From Lodderomyces elongisporus (taxonomy: Eukaryota; Ascomycota; Pichiomycetes; Serinales; Debaryomycetaceae): 64,000 nt of DNA. Below the pieces are notes generated by a model, which saw nothing but the letters and a program-made list of their open reading frames with translations, was not told the DNA's origin and made no database searches. Location of the stretch: assembly GCF_030384665.1 (NCBI RefSeq), contig NC_083676.1, positions 310,001-374,000 on the forward strand, given 5' to 3'. Position 1 is the first letter of the stretch; every line of letters begins with the position of its first letter. A program made the translations under genes and the position numbers. This document shows, in pieces, positions 1 to 11,479 of this stretch.

Positions 1-2
1 AA

Positions 3-554
3 CATACAGTTTACACCACATTTTGCCCAATTCCAGAAACTAAACCTGTTCCCGAAGAAGAGACTACCACTATTCGCTCAGAAATTACGGTATCTACAAC
101 CATTTGTCCGCCTACCGAGACCCCAGAAGTTTCCGAAGTTCCAATAGTGCCAGAAACTTCAGAAGTGCCAATAGTGCCAGAAACTTCAGAAGTGCCAAAA
201 GTTCCCGAAGTTTCAGAAGTGCCAAAGGTGCCAGAAACTTCAGAAGTGCCAAAAGTTTCAAAACCATCTACTGAAGTTGCTCCCCCAACAATAGAAAAAC
301 CCAAAATATCTGCTCCCACCTCTGAAACATTGCCTCGTGTTTCAATTACTGTTCCCGTTTCGGTTTCAAAACCTCCTCCAGAGGCTTCAAAACCTACTCC
401 AGAGGCTTCCAAACCTGCTACCAAGGCTCCTGCACCTTCAGCACCAATTCCCGCATCAAACATTACTCGACCAACTTCTATTTACGAAGGTGCAGGATCA
501 TTTGTCAACCCTGCTAGTGCCTTGGTTGTTGCTGCTTTGATTTACTTTATGTAG
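3..554 (+). CDS. GPI-anchored cell wall protein, 3' end (partial)
   Basis: The reading frame is open from the first bases of the window to a TAG at 552-554, so this is the C-terminal part of a gene that starts to the left. The visible part begins with a Thr/Tyr/Cys-Pro segment (TVYTTFCPIPE) of the type that recurs in Candida wall proteins. It continues with a Pro/Glu/Val/Ser tandem repeat (unit about KVPETSEVP, roughly 147-260) and a Pro/Lys/Ala stretch, and ends in a hydrophobic tail (SALVVAALIYFM) preceded by small residues, as expected for a GPI-attachment signal. A heavily O-mannosylated wall protein is the natural reading. The N-terminal domain lies outside the window, so the family cannot be named. 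The same TTxCP-type module occurs in the two other wall proteins at 4662-6374 and 16746-18890. Confidence 0.8.
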   Translation, partial: HTVYTTFCPIPETKPVPEEETTTIRSEITVSTTICPPTETPEVSEVPIVPETSEVPIVPETSEVPKVPEVSEVPKVPETSEVPKVSKPSTEVAPPTIEKPKISAPTSETLPRVSITVPVSVSKPPPEASKPTPEASKPATKAPAPSAPIPASNITRPTSIYEGAGSFVNPASALVVAALIYFM

Positions 555-1986
555 TTGATACTATTTTATTTTTTTTTTTATATTTTTTGATGGTGAAGAG
601 GCATAAAGAGAATTAACTCTTTATGGCTAAATTTTTGGTTTTGTTTTAACTTTGTGGCACTTGATATCTTTAATATATAAATGTATGCATATGAATGTGC
701 ATGGTTGGCGTAGAATTTGTAAGGCAGGATCAAAAACAAAGGTCAAATGCTTTTTCTGGTTGGAAAAAACAGAGCTATAAATCTTTTTGTTTTTTGATTA
801 TCTTACCGATGCTTTTTCTTTTTTCTTTTTCTTTTTGTTTTTTTTTTATTCTGGCAATCTCTATACTTACTCTAGTTAAGCTCAGAATACAAGCTTATTC
901 TAAAACTAATTGAACAATTGTTAGTATGAATTGCTAGTGCAAAATCAATTTGATCTAAACTCATCATCTATGTTGTAAATCTCATATAGGTGTTGGTTGA
1001 TTTCAACTTGCGCCCAAATAAAGACATTTGGCAAAACGTCCAATTGAACGTAATCATGACGATAACGCATGTATAATTTTAATCATTATGGTAACATAGA
1101 AGATAAGTAAAGTTTCTTTCTAGGCAAATGAAAATAATAAATCAGCACAAGAAAAAGAAAAGAAAAGAAAAAAAAAAAAAGAAAAAAAAAACCAATTGTA
1201 AAAGATCAAACATACCATTCTTTTATTAAACTGCAATAAACATCATAGCTTGTCTTTGATGGATGTAATGTTTCGCAGTCTGCAGTTTAGGAATATGAAC
1301 AATCGAAATAAAAGAAGAAAAGAAAAGAGAAGAAGGAGGAGGAGAAGAGGGAGAAGAAGACGATGATGATGATTAAGAGAGAAACATTGAAAGAAAAAAA
1401 AAAGTGAAGTAAAAAATGCTACCCAATTTACGGGTAGTGTACATTGAACATTTACTTGGTAGAGCCCTTTCAAGACAAGTAGAGCTAAGACTCTTGTTGA
1501 GAGACAAATAGGAATTATGGATACTATTAACAAAAAATGCTGAGAGAACAAGACACCTCCAACGGCCTTGTTTTGAATTTAAGAATTTGTTTCTGCTACA
1601 TTCCACTATTGTTTCAGTGTATCTTAGAAATTGTATACTCACATATACTCAAAAAAAAAGAAAGCTAAATGGACTAAGGAATAAGTGAAAAAAGAATAAT
1701 ATATAAAGAAGAAATGGAATAAAAAAATTGGAAGATTCTATTGACGTTTGTTAATAATTTAGTCACCTGATCAGACCATATTCTAAAGAAAACTCATTTG
1801 CTACTTAATTTCTTCCACAACCCCACGTTCTTCTTCTTCTTCCCCCCCCCCCCCTTTCCCCGCCAGTAGCCGGCAATTGTAGGCATTGTTAACAAAAATG
1901 TTCTTCTAAGGACCCATCACGGTTAAACTGTACTTAAAGAAATGGAAAAATAAAAAGATTGAATAGAATGAAAAATTCCTACAGGG

Positions 1987-1996
1987 CCTGTACCGG
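1987..1996. promoter_or_regulatory. Leu3-like binding site
   Basis: The sequence CCTGTACCGG differs by one base from the Leu3 consensus CCGGNNCCGG. It lies about 590 bases upstream of the LEU4 start. Leu3 controls LEU4 in Saccharomyces, so the location fits; binding itself is inferred. Confidence 0.45.
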
Positions 1997-2201
1997 TCAG
2001 TAATTTCATTTATTATTCTTTTTCTGTTGCGGTGTGCGTTTGCGTTTGCTTGTGTGGATGTGTGTATGTGTCTATGTGGGGGGGGGGGGGGGGGGGAAGG
2101 GGGGTAGGATCAAGATGGAAGGAGAACAAATTTTCTTAATTAAATTTTTTTATTTTTTTTTATTTTTTTTCTCCATTTTCGCTTTCATTTGCACCACGAT
2201 T

Positions 2202-2208
2202 TGAGTCA
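2202..2208. promoter_or_regulatory. Gcn4 site (TGAGTCA)
   Basis: A perfect Gcn4/AP-1 heptamer 380 bases upstream of LEU4. Gcn4 drives amino-acid biosynthesis genes in yeasts, including LEU4. A chance match cannot be excluded from one copy. Confidence 0.5.
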
Positions 2209-2428
2209 CACACACACACACACTCACTCACTCACTCACTACAAAAGAATAGAAAGAAGAGAGTGAAGGAATGTCCATATATGTGGATGTGCTATTACTC
2301 ATTTCCACAAACCATACATTACTAAAATTTTTTATTATTATTTCTAGTTCTTTTTTATTCAAGGAAGAAAAAATCCAGAGATTTCAAAAGTGTTTTTAAA
2401 AAGTCTAAGCAATCCTTGCATTTAAAAG

Positions 2429-2436
2429 TATATAAA
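2429..2436 (+). promoter_or_regulatory. TATA box of LEU4
   Basis: TATATAAA about 153 bases before the LEU4 ATG, at a normal distance for a yeast core promoter. A C/T-rich stretch and a CAA-rich leader follow. Confidence 0.5.
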
Positions 2437-2588
2437 GGTAGGTAACTAGTCAATAACCTTCCCTCTGAAATTTACTTTGGCATATCCACTTTTGTTTTAT
2501 TTATTGTACATTTATTTTTATCCTTCTGCTTATTTTTCAGCATCTACTACAAACAACAACAACAACAACTACAACAAGTACAATCACG

Positions 2589-4325
2589 ATGCCTATGCTC
2601 GAAAACCCTTCTGTCAAGTACAAGAAATTCCCACCCGTTAACCTTCCAAACCGTCAATGGCCTTCAAGGACACTCGACAAGGCTCCACGTTGGCTTTCCA
2701 CCGATTTGAGAGATGGAAACCAATCACTTCCAGATCCCATGTCTATTAGTGAGAAAAAAGAGTACTTTAAGAAACTCGTTGACATTGGGTTTAAAGAAAT
2801 TGAAGTCTCGTTCCCACTGGCCTCACAAATTGATTTTGATTTCACTAGATTTGCAGTTGAAACTGCTCCTGCAGATGTCTCCATCCAAGTCCTCTCGCCA
2901 TGTCGTGAAGAACTCATCAAAAGAACCGTTGAGTCATTAAAGGGTGCCAAAAAAGCCACAGTCCATATCTACTTGGCAACCTCGGATTGTTTTAGAAACG
3001 TTGTGTTTGGCTTGAGCAAGGAAGAGAGCAAAGCCTTGGCCGTGAAATGTGCAAAGTTGGTGAGACAACTTACCAAAGACGATCCCTCAACTGCTGGTAC
3101 AGACTGGGACTTTGAATTCTCGCCCGAAACGTTTTCAGATACTGACTTGGATTATGCCGTTGAAGTGTGCGAAGCAGTTAAACAAGTTTGGGAACCAAGC
3201 AAAGAAAAACCCATCATCTTTAACTTGCCTGCCACCGTGGAAATGGCTACACCAAATGTTTATGCCGATCAGATTGAATACTTTTCAACCCACATTAGTA
3301 ATCGCGAAACAGTTTGTATCTCATTGCACCCACATAACGACCGTGGCTGTAGTGTTGCTGCAGCCGAGCTTGGCCAATTGGCTGGTGCTGACCGTGTTGA
3401 AGGTTGCCTCTTTGGTAATGGAGAACGTACTGGTAATGTGGATCTTGTTACCTTGGCTTTGAACTTGTATACGCAGGGTGTACCCCCACACCTCGACTTT
3501 TCCGATATCACATCGGTGATTGATGTTGTCGAGAGATGCAACAAGATCCCAGTGCACGCAAGAGCACCTTATGGTGGCTCGCTTGTCGTTTGTGCATTTA
3601 GTGGATCACATCAAGATGCAATTAAGAAAGGTTTTGCCGATTATGAAAACAAAAAGAAGAAGCAAAGTACCGACGGCAAGAGCGTCCATTGGCAATTACC
3701 TTACCTCCCATTGGATCCAGCAGATATCGGACGTACCTATGAAGCAATTATCCGTGTCAATTCGCAATCCGGTAAAGGTGGCTCGGCTTGGGTTATCTTG
3801 CGTAATTTGGAATTGGACTTGCCAAGAGGCTTGCAAATTGCCTTTTCCAAAATTGTACAACAGCGTGCCGAGGTTAAAGGGCAAGAGTTGACCAATGAAG
3901 AGCTTTGTGACTTGTTCAAACAGGAGTACTTTATTGACTATGACGAGGATAGCACTGAGTCGCCAGACCAGGTGTTTAAATTGGTTGACTATTCCATATC
4001 TTCGCCAAGTAAAGGGATTAAGGAAATTGAAGCCGAACTCAGCGTCAATGGCAAATCAGTCAAGATTAAGGGTCAAGGTAACGGTCAATTATCTGCATTT
4101 AATGATGCTATTGCCAAACATTTGAATGTTGATATCGATGTCAAGCATTACCACGAACATTCATTGGGAGACGATTCCCAAGCAAGAGCAGCTACTTATA
4201 TTGAGGTTTTGGTTAACAAAAAGACTACTAGGTGGGGTGTTGGTATCAACACCGATGTTTCACAAGCATCTTTCCTCTCTTTGATCTCTATTCTTAATGG
4301 ATTAAAGAGAAGCAAAGACATTTGA
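2589..4325 (+). CDS. LEU4: 2-isopropylmalate synthase
   Basis: Catalyses the first committed step of leucine biosynthesis: acetyl-CoA plus 2-ketoisovalerate to 2-isopropylmalate. The 578-residue product has the HMGL-type barrel (about 35-330) with STDLRDGNQ near the start, the metal-binding HPHNDRG and the family signature FGNGERTGN. The C-terminal LeuA regulatory domain (about 455-575) carries GNGQLSAFNDA and EHSLG, where leucine feedback acts in this family. The start MPMLENPSVKYK matches the internal second start of Saccharomyces Leu4, so the mitochondrial presequence is missing and a cytosolic enzyme is likely. Codon 77 (2817-2819) is CTG, at a position that is serine in the family motif FPSASQ; this is direct evidence for CTG=Ser. 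Expression is probably under Leu3 and Gcn4, from the sites upstream. Confidence 0.96.
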   Translation: MPMLENPSVKYKKFPPVNLPNRQWPSRTLDKAPRWLSTDLRDGNQSLPDPMSISEKKEYFKKLVDIGFKEIEVSFPLASQIDFDFTRFAVETAPADVSIQVLSPCREELIKRTVESLKGAKKATVHIYLATSDCFRNVVFGLSKEESKALAVKCAKLVRQLTKDDPSTAGTDWDFEFSPETFSDTDLDYAVEVCEAVKQVWEPSKEKPIIFNLPATVEMATPNVYADQIEYFSTHISNRETVCISLHPHNDRGCSVAAAELGQLAGADRVEGCLFGNGERTGNVDLVTLALNLYTQGVPPHLDFSDITSVIDVVERCNKIPVHARAPYGGSLVVCAFSGSHQDAIKKGFADYENKKKKQSTDGKSVHWQLPYLPLDPADIGRTYEAIIRVNSQSGKGGSAWVILRNLELDLPRGLQIAFSKIVQQRAEVKGQELTNEELCDLFKQEYFIDYDEDSTESPDQVFKLVDYSISSPSKGIKEIEAELSVNGKSVKIKGQGNGQLSAFNDAIAKHLNVDIDVKHYHEHSLGDDSQARAATYIEVLVNKKTTRWGVGINTDVSQASFLSLISILNGLKRSKDI

Positions 4326-4661
4326 AATTAGAGAAATACAAAGAAAAGAGGAAAAAAAAAACTAAATAAAAAAAATAAAAAAACAAGAATAAAATGTTTA
4401 TAGTTTGTTTAATATACTTGATATATTAAAAAATATAAAATGTATTTAAAAAGTAGCTAAAAGTACTTTGGGAGGGTATCGAAAAAGAAAAGTAAGATAA
4501 AATAAAAATAAAAACAAAACAATTAGCACCGAATGTTTATTATATACCGAAAAAAGAAAAAAAAAAGATTTCATGAATGCAGAAACTTATGAAACAGAAA
4601 TTAAATGAACTTTATGAAAGAAAAAGTTGAGAACAATCTTGTTGTTTAGATTTTAGAAAAT
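4326..4661. other. Convergent 3' flank, LEU4 / YWP1-like
   Basis: A 336-base A-rich spacer between the stop codons of two converging genes. It contains TATA-rich polyadenylation-type sequence and nothing that looks coding. Confidence 0.6.
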
Positions 4662-6374
4662 TTACAAGTGAGCAGCAACGAAAGCAACAGCCAAAGCAAA
4701 GAAGGTAGCTTTGGTGGTTGAAGCTGCACCCTCGTAGGTGTTGATAGCAGTTGAAGCTGCGCCAGATGGAGAGCTTGATTCAGCAGCAACAGTTGAGATG
4801 ACAGCAACAGTGGTTTCACCTGAAGCACCAGCAGCACCTGAAGCAGCACCTGAAGCAGCGCCAGCTGGAGCAGCAGCACCGGTAGTGGTAGTACCAGCAG
4901 CAGCAGCTTGAGATTCAGCAGCAACGGTAGTTTCACCAGCCTTACCTGCAGCACCTTCGGTAGTAGTAGCAGTAGTGGTTTCACCAGCCTTACCAGCAGC
5001 ACCTTCAGTGGTAGTAGCAGTAGTGGTTTCACCAGCCTTACCTGCAGCACCTTCAGTGGTGGTAGCAGCAGCAGCAGCACCGGTGGATTGAGTACCGTAA
5101 GTGTATTCAACAGTTTCGTAAACAGTAGAAGTGTAAACAGAAGCACCTTCAGTCCAGGTAGTAGTACCAGTTGGGACAACGTGGGTACCAACTTGACCTT
5201 GGGTAACTGCCTCACCACCTTCAATGATGGTAACGGTAACTGGACCTTCACCAGCTTCGCCACCAGTGAGAGTCTTGGTCACGGTAGTTGGAGCTGGAGC
5301 TGGAACGGTCTTACCACCAGCAGTCAATGGACAGTAAGTGATGTACTCGGTAACAGTACCACCAACAGTCTCGGTGGTCCATGCTGGAGTAGCTTCAACA
5401 GCAGAAGTGTGACAAGCATTGTCGTGACATGAAGTGATGGTGATAACCTTGGTGGATTCAACGGTTTCAACATCTGAGAGTGGGCAGTAAGTAGTGTAGA
5501 TGGTTTCAACACCGTGAACAGTAGCAGTAGTAACAGTTTGAGTACCTGGGACGGTGGTGAGGTGACAAAGGTCATCGTGACATGAAGTGATGGTGACAAC
5601 GGTGGTCAAGTCTTCAGTAACGGTCTTTCCTTCACCAGCACCGGCACCGGCACCAGTGCTTTGGGAGACGGTGGTGGTACCGGTAGATGGGTTACCTTCA
5701 GCGTCAGTAGTGGTGAAAGTGCTGGTAGAACAGTCAACGGTTTCAGTGGAAACGGTGGTTGAGTGGATGGTCAATGGGGCAGAAGATTCGTCTTCGGTCT
5801 CGGTGGCAGCAGCACCAGAAGATTCGGTTGATGGGATAGAAGAAGCACCTGAGGATGGGTTAATGTCAACAACTTCAAAGACAGAGTTTTCAAGGAAGGT
5901 ACCGTCGAGTGTTTTCAATGATTCAGCAAAGTCGGAAGCAGCATCTCTCTTTGCCTTGTCTTGGTTCTTGTTGTTGCTAATGTCCAAACCTCTCAACATC
6001 ATTAATCTCTTCTTGATAGCAGCGGTAGAGTTTGAAGCTGGTTCTTCGTTGACGTGGACTTGGTACAATGGGGCACCTGATTGTCCGTACAATGCAACAG
6101 CTGGGATGCTGATGATGTTACCGGCATTAACAATGTCGGTGAAGTATCTAGCATCGTTGAGCAATGAGTAGTAGAAGAGGATATCATAGTCTGAGGTTGA
6201 TGTGAAGTCGAAAATTGGAGCTGGGAATTGGGATGGGATGGTGAATGGACAAACACCGGTGTCCAAGTCGACAACGGCAACGGTTTGTCCGTCAACCAAA
6301 CATGCAACATCCTTTGCTGCGGCGGTGGAAGCCAAAAGAGCCACTGAGCTGGCAATCACTGATGATAATCTCAT
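4662..6374 (-). CDS. YWP1-like GPI-anchored yeast-form wall protein
   Basis: A 570-residue secreted protein. It has a signal peptide (about 1-20, MRLSSVIASSVALLASTAAA), then a conserved folded domain (about 21-130) beginning CLVDGQTVAVVDLDTG and containing YYSLLNDARYFTDIVNAG. Two dibasic sites follow, AAIKKR and KAKR, which fit Kex2 processing of a propeptide. Next come two Cys modules (TITSCHDDLCH and TITSCHDNACH, each followed by an YxTYCPL motif), three 16-residue repeats of the type TEGAAGKAGETTTATT (coding bases about 4930-5080), and a Ser/Ala-rich GPI tail. The N-terminal domain and Kex2 layout resemble Candida Ywp1/Pga24, an anti-adhesive wall protein of yeast-form cells. I assign that from memory of the family, so the orthology is probable rather than certain. 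Its upstream region is the 10.4-kb gene-free stretch shared with the adhesin at 16746. Confidence 0.7.
   Translation of the reverse strand: MRLSSVIASSVALLASTAAAKDVACLVDGQTVAVVDLDTGVCPFTIPSQFPAPIFDFTSTSDYDILFYYSLLNDARYFTDIVNAGNIISIPAVALYGQSGAPLYQVHVNEEPASNSTAAIKKRLMMLRGLDISNNKNQDKAKRDAASDFAESLKTLDGTFLENSVFEVVDINPSSGASSIPSTESSGAAATETEDESSAPLTIHSTTVSTETVDCSTSTFTTTDAEGNPSTGTTTVSQSTGAGAGAGEGKTVTEDLTTVVTITSCHDDLCHLTTVPGTQTVTTATVHGVETIYTTYCPLSDVETVESTKVITITSCHDNACHTSAVEATPAWTTETVGGTVTEYITYCPLTAGGKTVPAPAPTTVTKTLTGGEAGEGPVTVTIIEGGEAVTQGQVGTHVVPTGTTTWTEGASVYTSTVYETVEYTYGTQSTGAAAAATTTEGAAGKAGETTTATTTEGAAGKAGETTTATTTEGAAGKAGETTVAAESQAAAAGTTTTGAAAPAGAASGAASGAAGASGETTVAVISTVAAESSSPSGAASTAINTYEGAASTTKATFFALAVAFVAAHL
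4930..5080 (-). repeat. 48-bp coding tandem repeat in the YWP1-like gene
   Basis: About three copies of a 48-base unit encode the Thr/Gly/Ala/Lys/Glu repeat. The copies differ by only a few bases, so copy number may vary between strains, as in other wall-protein genes. Confidence 0.7.
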
Positions 6375-8494
6375 ATTTAACTATAGAGTTGTGGTAACTT
6401 TGTAAAAAGAAACAAAGTAGGGGTGTGGGTATAAAGCGAATGTAAGGTAAATAGTTGAAGCTGAGAACAGTTAAAGAAGAAAAGAGGAAAGGGAAAAGGG
6501 AAAAGAAAAAAGGAAAGGGATCAAAATATATAAAAAAAAATTTATCTCCAAGTGGGCTTTCAAGGGATCTTTATATCCTTGTAAAAAGTAGCCGCCATTC
6601 GGATTATTCAAAAAAGAAAAAGGAAAAGGAAAAGGAAAAAGAATCGTTATGGAGTGAAATTGCAATTCAAAGGCAGAATTGCAAAAGCCACTGCGTTCAC
6701 AAAAACACAGGTGGAATGACAAATCTTGTGGGCATACAGTTATGAGATGTAAACAAGGTTGGTGTATTATTGCAAATAAAAAAAAAATAAAAAAAAAACA
6801 AGAAACAAGAAACAAGAAACAGAAAAGATACTGGTTGTGTGAAATAACTGCAAAAAATGATAAAATGATAAAAGGCCAAAAAATTTGGGCCCAAAAAAGT
6901 GAATATGAAACTCAAAACCGTTTTTAGATCTGCAGCATAATTTTTATTTTTGGGCCAGCACGTGGTTTTGTGTAACGCAGTTTTTTTTTTGTCAGCACTT
7001 GTAGGCTTTGCATTTTCGCAGAGCTTAACTTTTTGCCTTTGTTGTTGTTGTTGTTTATGTTGTTGATATTGAAAGAAAAAGAAAAAAAATTCCAACAATC
7101 AATCAAACAAACCAAACAATAACGATGCCTCTTCACTAAGCTGAAACTCTTATTTTTGTAAAATGTTAAATAAAGAAAAGAAAAGGAGGAAGATGAAGAA
7201 CAATGCAATTACTACAAGAGCAATCTACTGCAAGCACCTTTAAGGAATGCTGCATTACGTGTATATACATGTGTGTCTATTGTGCACAGTAGTGAAACTG
7301 GTGATAAAACCATAACAATGCAAGCAAGAAAGAAAGAATTGCAAGCAAAGGAAGAATAGGAAGAAAATATAAAAACAAAAAGCTTCAATTCACTTCATAT
7401 CACGTTAAGCTAAAGAACAACAATTGAATTGTTTTTTTTATTCTTTTTCTTCTAATTTTTGTAAAAAGCTTATTGAATGAAATTGCGTGCTCAACACCAT
7501 TAAGCTTTATCGTTCCACATCTTCCCCTCTTCCGCTTTCTCTCCTCCTTCTCCTCCACCCACCTCCCCCACTCCGTGGTGGTTATTAATCGCAACCATTA
7601 TATTACATCGCCAGCAAATTAAAATTGAATACAAAACTATAGAAGAAAAATGGAAAAAGAAATGAAAGACACAGCAACAATCACAAGAGTACGAGGGTTG
7701 GTAACAAACAAAACAATCCAACTAGATGTTCGTATCCCTCTGATTACAATAAACTGGATTGTGATGCCGTACGAGAAGAACAATTGCTGGAACGAATCAA
7801 GGATTAAAAGAAAGAAATAAACCACTTTTGATAATTTTCAACCCTCCTCTTTTATCTCCTCCTTCCCCTTCTCCCCTTTTTAATTTTTACCCCAAATAAC
7901 AGAAAGCATTTAATTTAACGTGTTACAAGGTGTACCTAAAGCTCGTAACCATCAAGTACAACTCAGATCCAATTTCCTCCTCAGTCATACAGAAGTCAGA
8001 AAAGTCTAGGAATATGAAAAAAAAAAATTAAAAAAAAAAAAAAAACATAAGGAATAAAAAAAAAAATTTGATTTGTAGAAAGCTAAATGTAGTACAATAG
8101 AACTAAGTGGATGCAATTAGGAAGGACACAAAGTATGGACACGGAATATTCCATTTCATTTGTTTGTATCTTGTTGGTTTTAGCAAGCAGTTGCAATTGA
8201 TTCAAGCAATTATGAGTCAATAGTTTACTGCTCCTCCTAAATGTTTTAACAATTGAAAATTCTGCAACAGCACTGATAAGCTTTCAATGTAGAACTATAT
8301 CTATTTATATCTCTACCTCCATTTACAAGCAAAACACACATCCCTCTTGGCACTATTGCTTTGACATATTTTACGGATTGGGTGACATTTGTTGCAAGAA
8401 TGGTTAAAGGATAAACAATTCAAATCTCCTTTTGTCGTTCTTAGTGATTCTGTTTATATTTGTTGGTTTTCATAAAAAGAAAAGGAGATAAACA

Positions 8495-8531
8495 CATCAT
8501 CATCCACTTTCCAAGAGTGGTGATGATGATG
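8495..8531. repeat. Hairpin-forming inverted repeat
   Basis: CATCATCATCCACT (8495-8508) is followed, after a 7-base loop, by AGTGG, two bulged bases and ATGATGATG. This gives about 14 paired bases in a region without genes. The function is unknown. Confidence 0.45.
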
Positions 8532-11479
8532 ATGCAATCCAAGATATTCTACAAGCCAATGAAGAAAAGATAAAAAAAAAAGAATGCAGTCTCTCATGTT
8601 GCAATCAAGTTCATCAAACGTTTAAAACAGATTGAAGTGGAGATTGAGCAGTAGTAGTGCAATAGCAAAAGCAATACCACAAGCACAAGCAGCTGTATTT
8701 AGCAACAATAGCTGCATCTAGCAGAGCATCGCAAGTGCTCAATCGATGCTCAAGTGTACAAAAAATTTCACTTTAATTGCAAATCAAATCAATATCAAAT
8801 CTGGCATCTGGCATTTGGCATTGGGCATTTGGGATCTAGCATCTCTTGACCGCCTAGAACTTGCTGTTGTTGTTCATGTTGTTCATGTTTGTGTCTTATT
8901 CTGTATCTCTATGCTTGAGAATGTGATTTGCAATTGGGCTATACGAATTTTTCGTTTTTAAGATCAACCGCGTCTTATCAGCAATATGGTCACCGGAGTA
9001 TACCCCGAGCAACATGATCTTATTGAATGAAAATAAATGGGAAACAAAGAATGTTCGAGACCTTTCCTTTTTGTTAGAGAGGATTTTGCCATACACTTAA
9101 CCATCATCCATGGACAACCTTACTTGTTTTACTATAACTGCTGATTTTTAATAACCAATCTCCTCACCAAACACATTGTCCAATGCAAGAGCAAAAAATT
9201 GATAATCTCTTAAAAATTGTAATTTAATTAATATTGAAGGAAAGTATAGAGAGTAGAGAAAGACCTGATCTATTAGCCTAAGAAAACACATTGACTGGAT
9301 TTGTCCCAAATTGTACTGAAAACAGACAACTAACAAAAAAACTAAAAAATAACCAAAAAAAAAGAATATAACAATAATGAATGTTGCATCTGTATTGGCT
9401 TAAGCTTTAAATCACTCTAGACCTGTGTCCAAACCATTTCTTGTTTCACGATAGAACAAAAGTAACAAAAAACCCAAAAACCCAATGTCTTTACTCGGAG
9501 TATGGTTTTGAGCTCAAAGTCTTCTTTTGATGAATTAAAGAAAAAAATAAACACACCGTGTTTTGTGTACTCCTACAATAATGCTAAAACCCAGAAACCG
9601 ATGCTGTCTATTGTGTATCAACAATTAGGTTGAAGTTTATTCGTTTTAGTCAATTGTACTCATTGGTTCTCTCTTTCTCTTTCTCTTTCTCTTTTGTATT
9701 GTGAAATTGTAAACCAGCCTTGCTTTGTTTCATTTATTGTTTCTTTAATAGTTTATCTTTTTTTTTGTCTTTTTTTTGCTTTGTTTTTCACCAGAACATA
9801 GGAGCAAACTTAACTTTAGGACAATAAGGTATAACATCGACACATTGGATATTCGCCGAGCCAGTAAATAATAGTAGAGCGACTGAGGAACCCACCTCTA
9901 AAATCAATCAAATGTCTTAATAGAAAAGAATAGAGAATGAAGAATGAAGAACATTTGCATTACTGTTTCACTGTCTCACTGTTTCATGATTTGTTTTGTT
10001 TTGTTTTGTTCTGTTTTTAATTTTACATTCATCTTGACTATCTTCTACCACCTGTGATGGTCCTTGTGTTTTCCACATATTTTGATTTAAAGGAGGGGTG
10101 GAAAGGCAAGGAGGTGATAATATTATAATGAATAGAATGTCAACATTACACAAATAGTTGAAGCTACAACAGCCACCTTTTTTTTTATTTATTTTATTAA
10201 TTATTATTAACATTACTACTACTATTACTGCTGCCATGAACAAATTATCCTAGATTATGCCACGGTCCTGTAGATGTGCCATATTTTGGCGAAAGGAGTA
10301 CTTTCTTTGAGTGTGTGTGTGTATGTATTTGTGTACCGGTGTATTTGTGTATATGCTCCGTTGGTAAAGGAAAAACCAAATGCTGCATAGCTTGTTGTTG
10401 ATTAAATCTGCACAGGCTGGTTTTACGAAATTTCAGTGTCGTGATGTTAAAAAGATCAGCTCTCTCTGTCTCTCTCTCTCTCTCTCTCTGTGTAATGCCA
10501 TCGCATCAACTACATTGGTCAATTTCATCTTTAATTACTTTTTCAATTTCCAATTTCCTCTGCGTCAATGATAACTAACCAGTCCACAGTTTTTATAATA
10601 CACTTTTTTTTGATAGCTGATTTTAAAGTGACAATAGGGATTGTCGACGACTACATTGTTGTACTACATTGTTATTTATCATAGGTGACTATTGTTCTTC
10701 CTTTGTCTCTCTTCTTATCACCTACATCGTTTTTATATACACACATATATATTCATATATATACTGTGGAAAAAAAAAAAATTAAAGTAGACCGCGACAA
10801 CGTGGGTTTGTGAAATGTTCGGGAAAGGGGTGATGATGACCAAAATACAAAATGAACAACATAAACAACAAAAACTTGTAAAAAAAAAACAAAAAAAAAA
10901 ATAAGAGGAAGGCACCATGTGCTTATTGCAAGACTTAGTCGTAGAATAACGTTCAAGCAATTGATTGAACTAAGATGATCTGACCGCCCGGTGTATCTTA
11001 GTTTCCTTAAAACTCTTGTTTTCTGAATTCTGATTTAGTCTTTAAGTTTCTATGGGAACACACACTATAAACTAGAGGTTCACTCTTTTGTGACACTAAT
11101 CCATTAATATTTTTTCAAGTACGGGCACTTTGGCTTAGGCTTAGGCTTGGACCAAACACACACTCAGAAAAAGAAGGAGAAAGAGAAACTAAAACTTTAC
11201 CAAAAGTTGAATAAACAAATCTCATATTAGTAATGGCATTTTAATATTGTAAACCAATTTTAGTGAATAAAAGTAAATAAAAAATATCGTAAACAGATGG
11301 AGCAGAACTCTTTGCAACGATGAAATTAAGATGAGTACTACAATTCAAAAAGTCTAGATGGCCACCACCAATACTGGAAGTTAATTCAGTATAAGCTTTA
11401 TTTGTTTGCTCTTGTTTACACATGTTTGCTCTTGTTCCTGTCCTGCCGCTTTCAGCATTAACTGATCCCAAAACAGTAG

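Larger units (their letters stand above)
555..2588. other. Intergenic region upstream of LEU4
   Basis: Two kilobases without a credible gene. The left part is the 3' flank of the wall-protein gene. The right part is the LEU4 promoter, with a 13-base C run (1842-1854), a 19-base G run (2078-2096), a CA/CACT microsatellite (2206-2240), and the Leu3-like, Gcn4 and TATA elements listed separately. Short open frames on both strands here are T/C-rich or lack an ATG. Confidence 0.7.

Noticed and set aside
11..463. 150-codon minus-strand frame opposite the first wall protein
   Set aside because: It mirrors the tandem repeat of the plus-strand gene; repeats with a codon-multiple period stay open on several frames.
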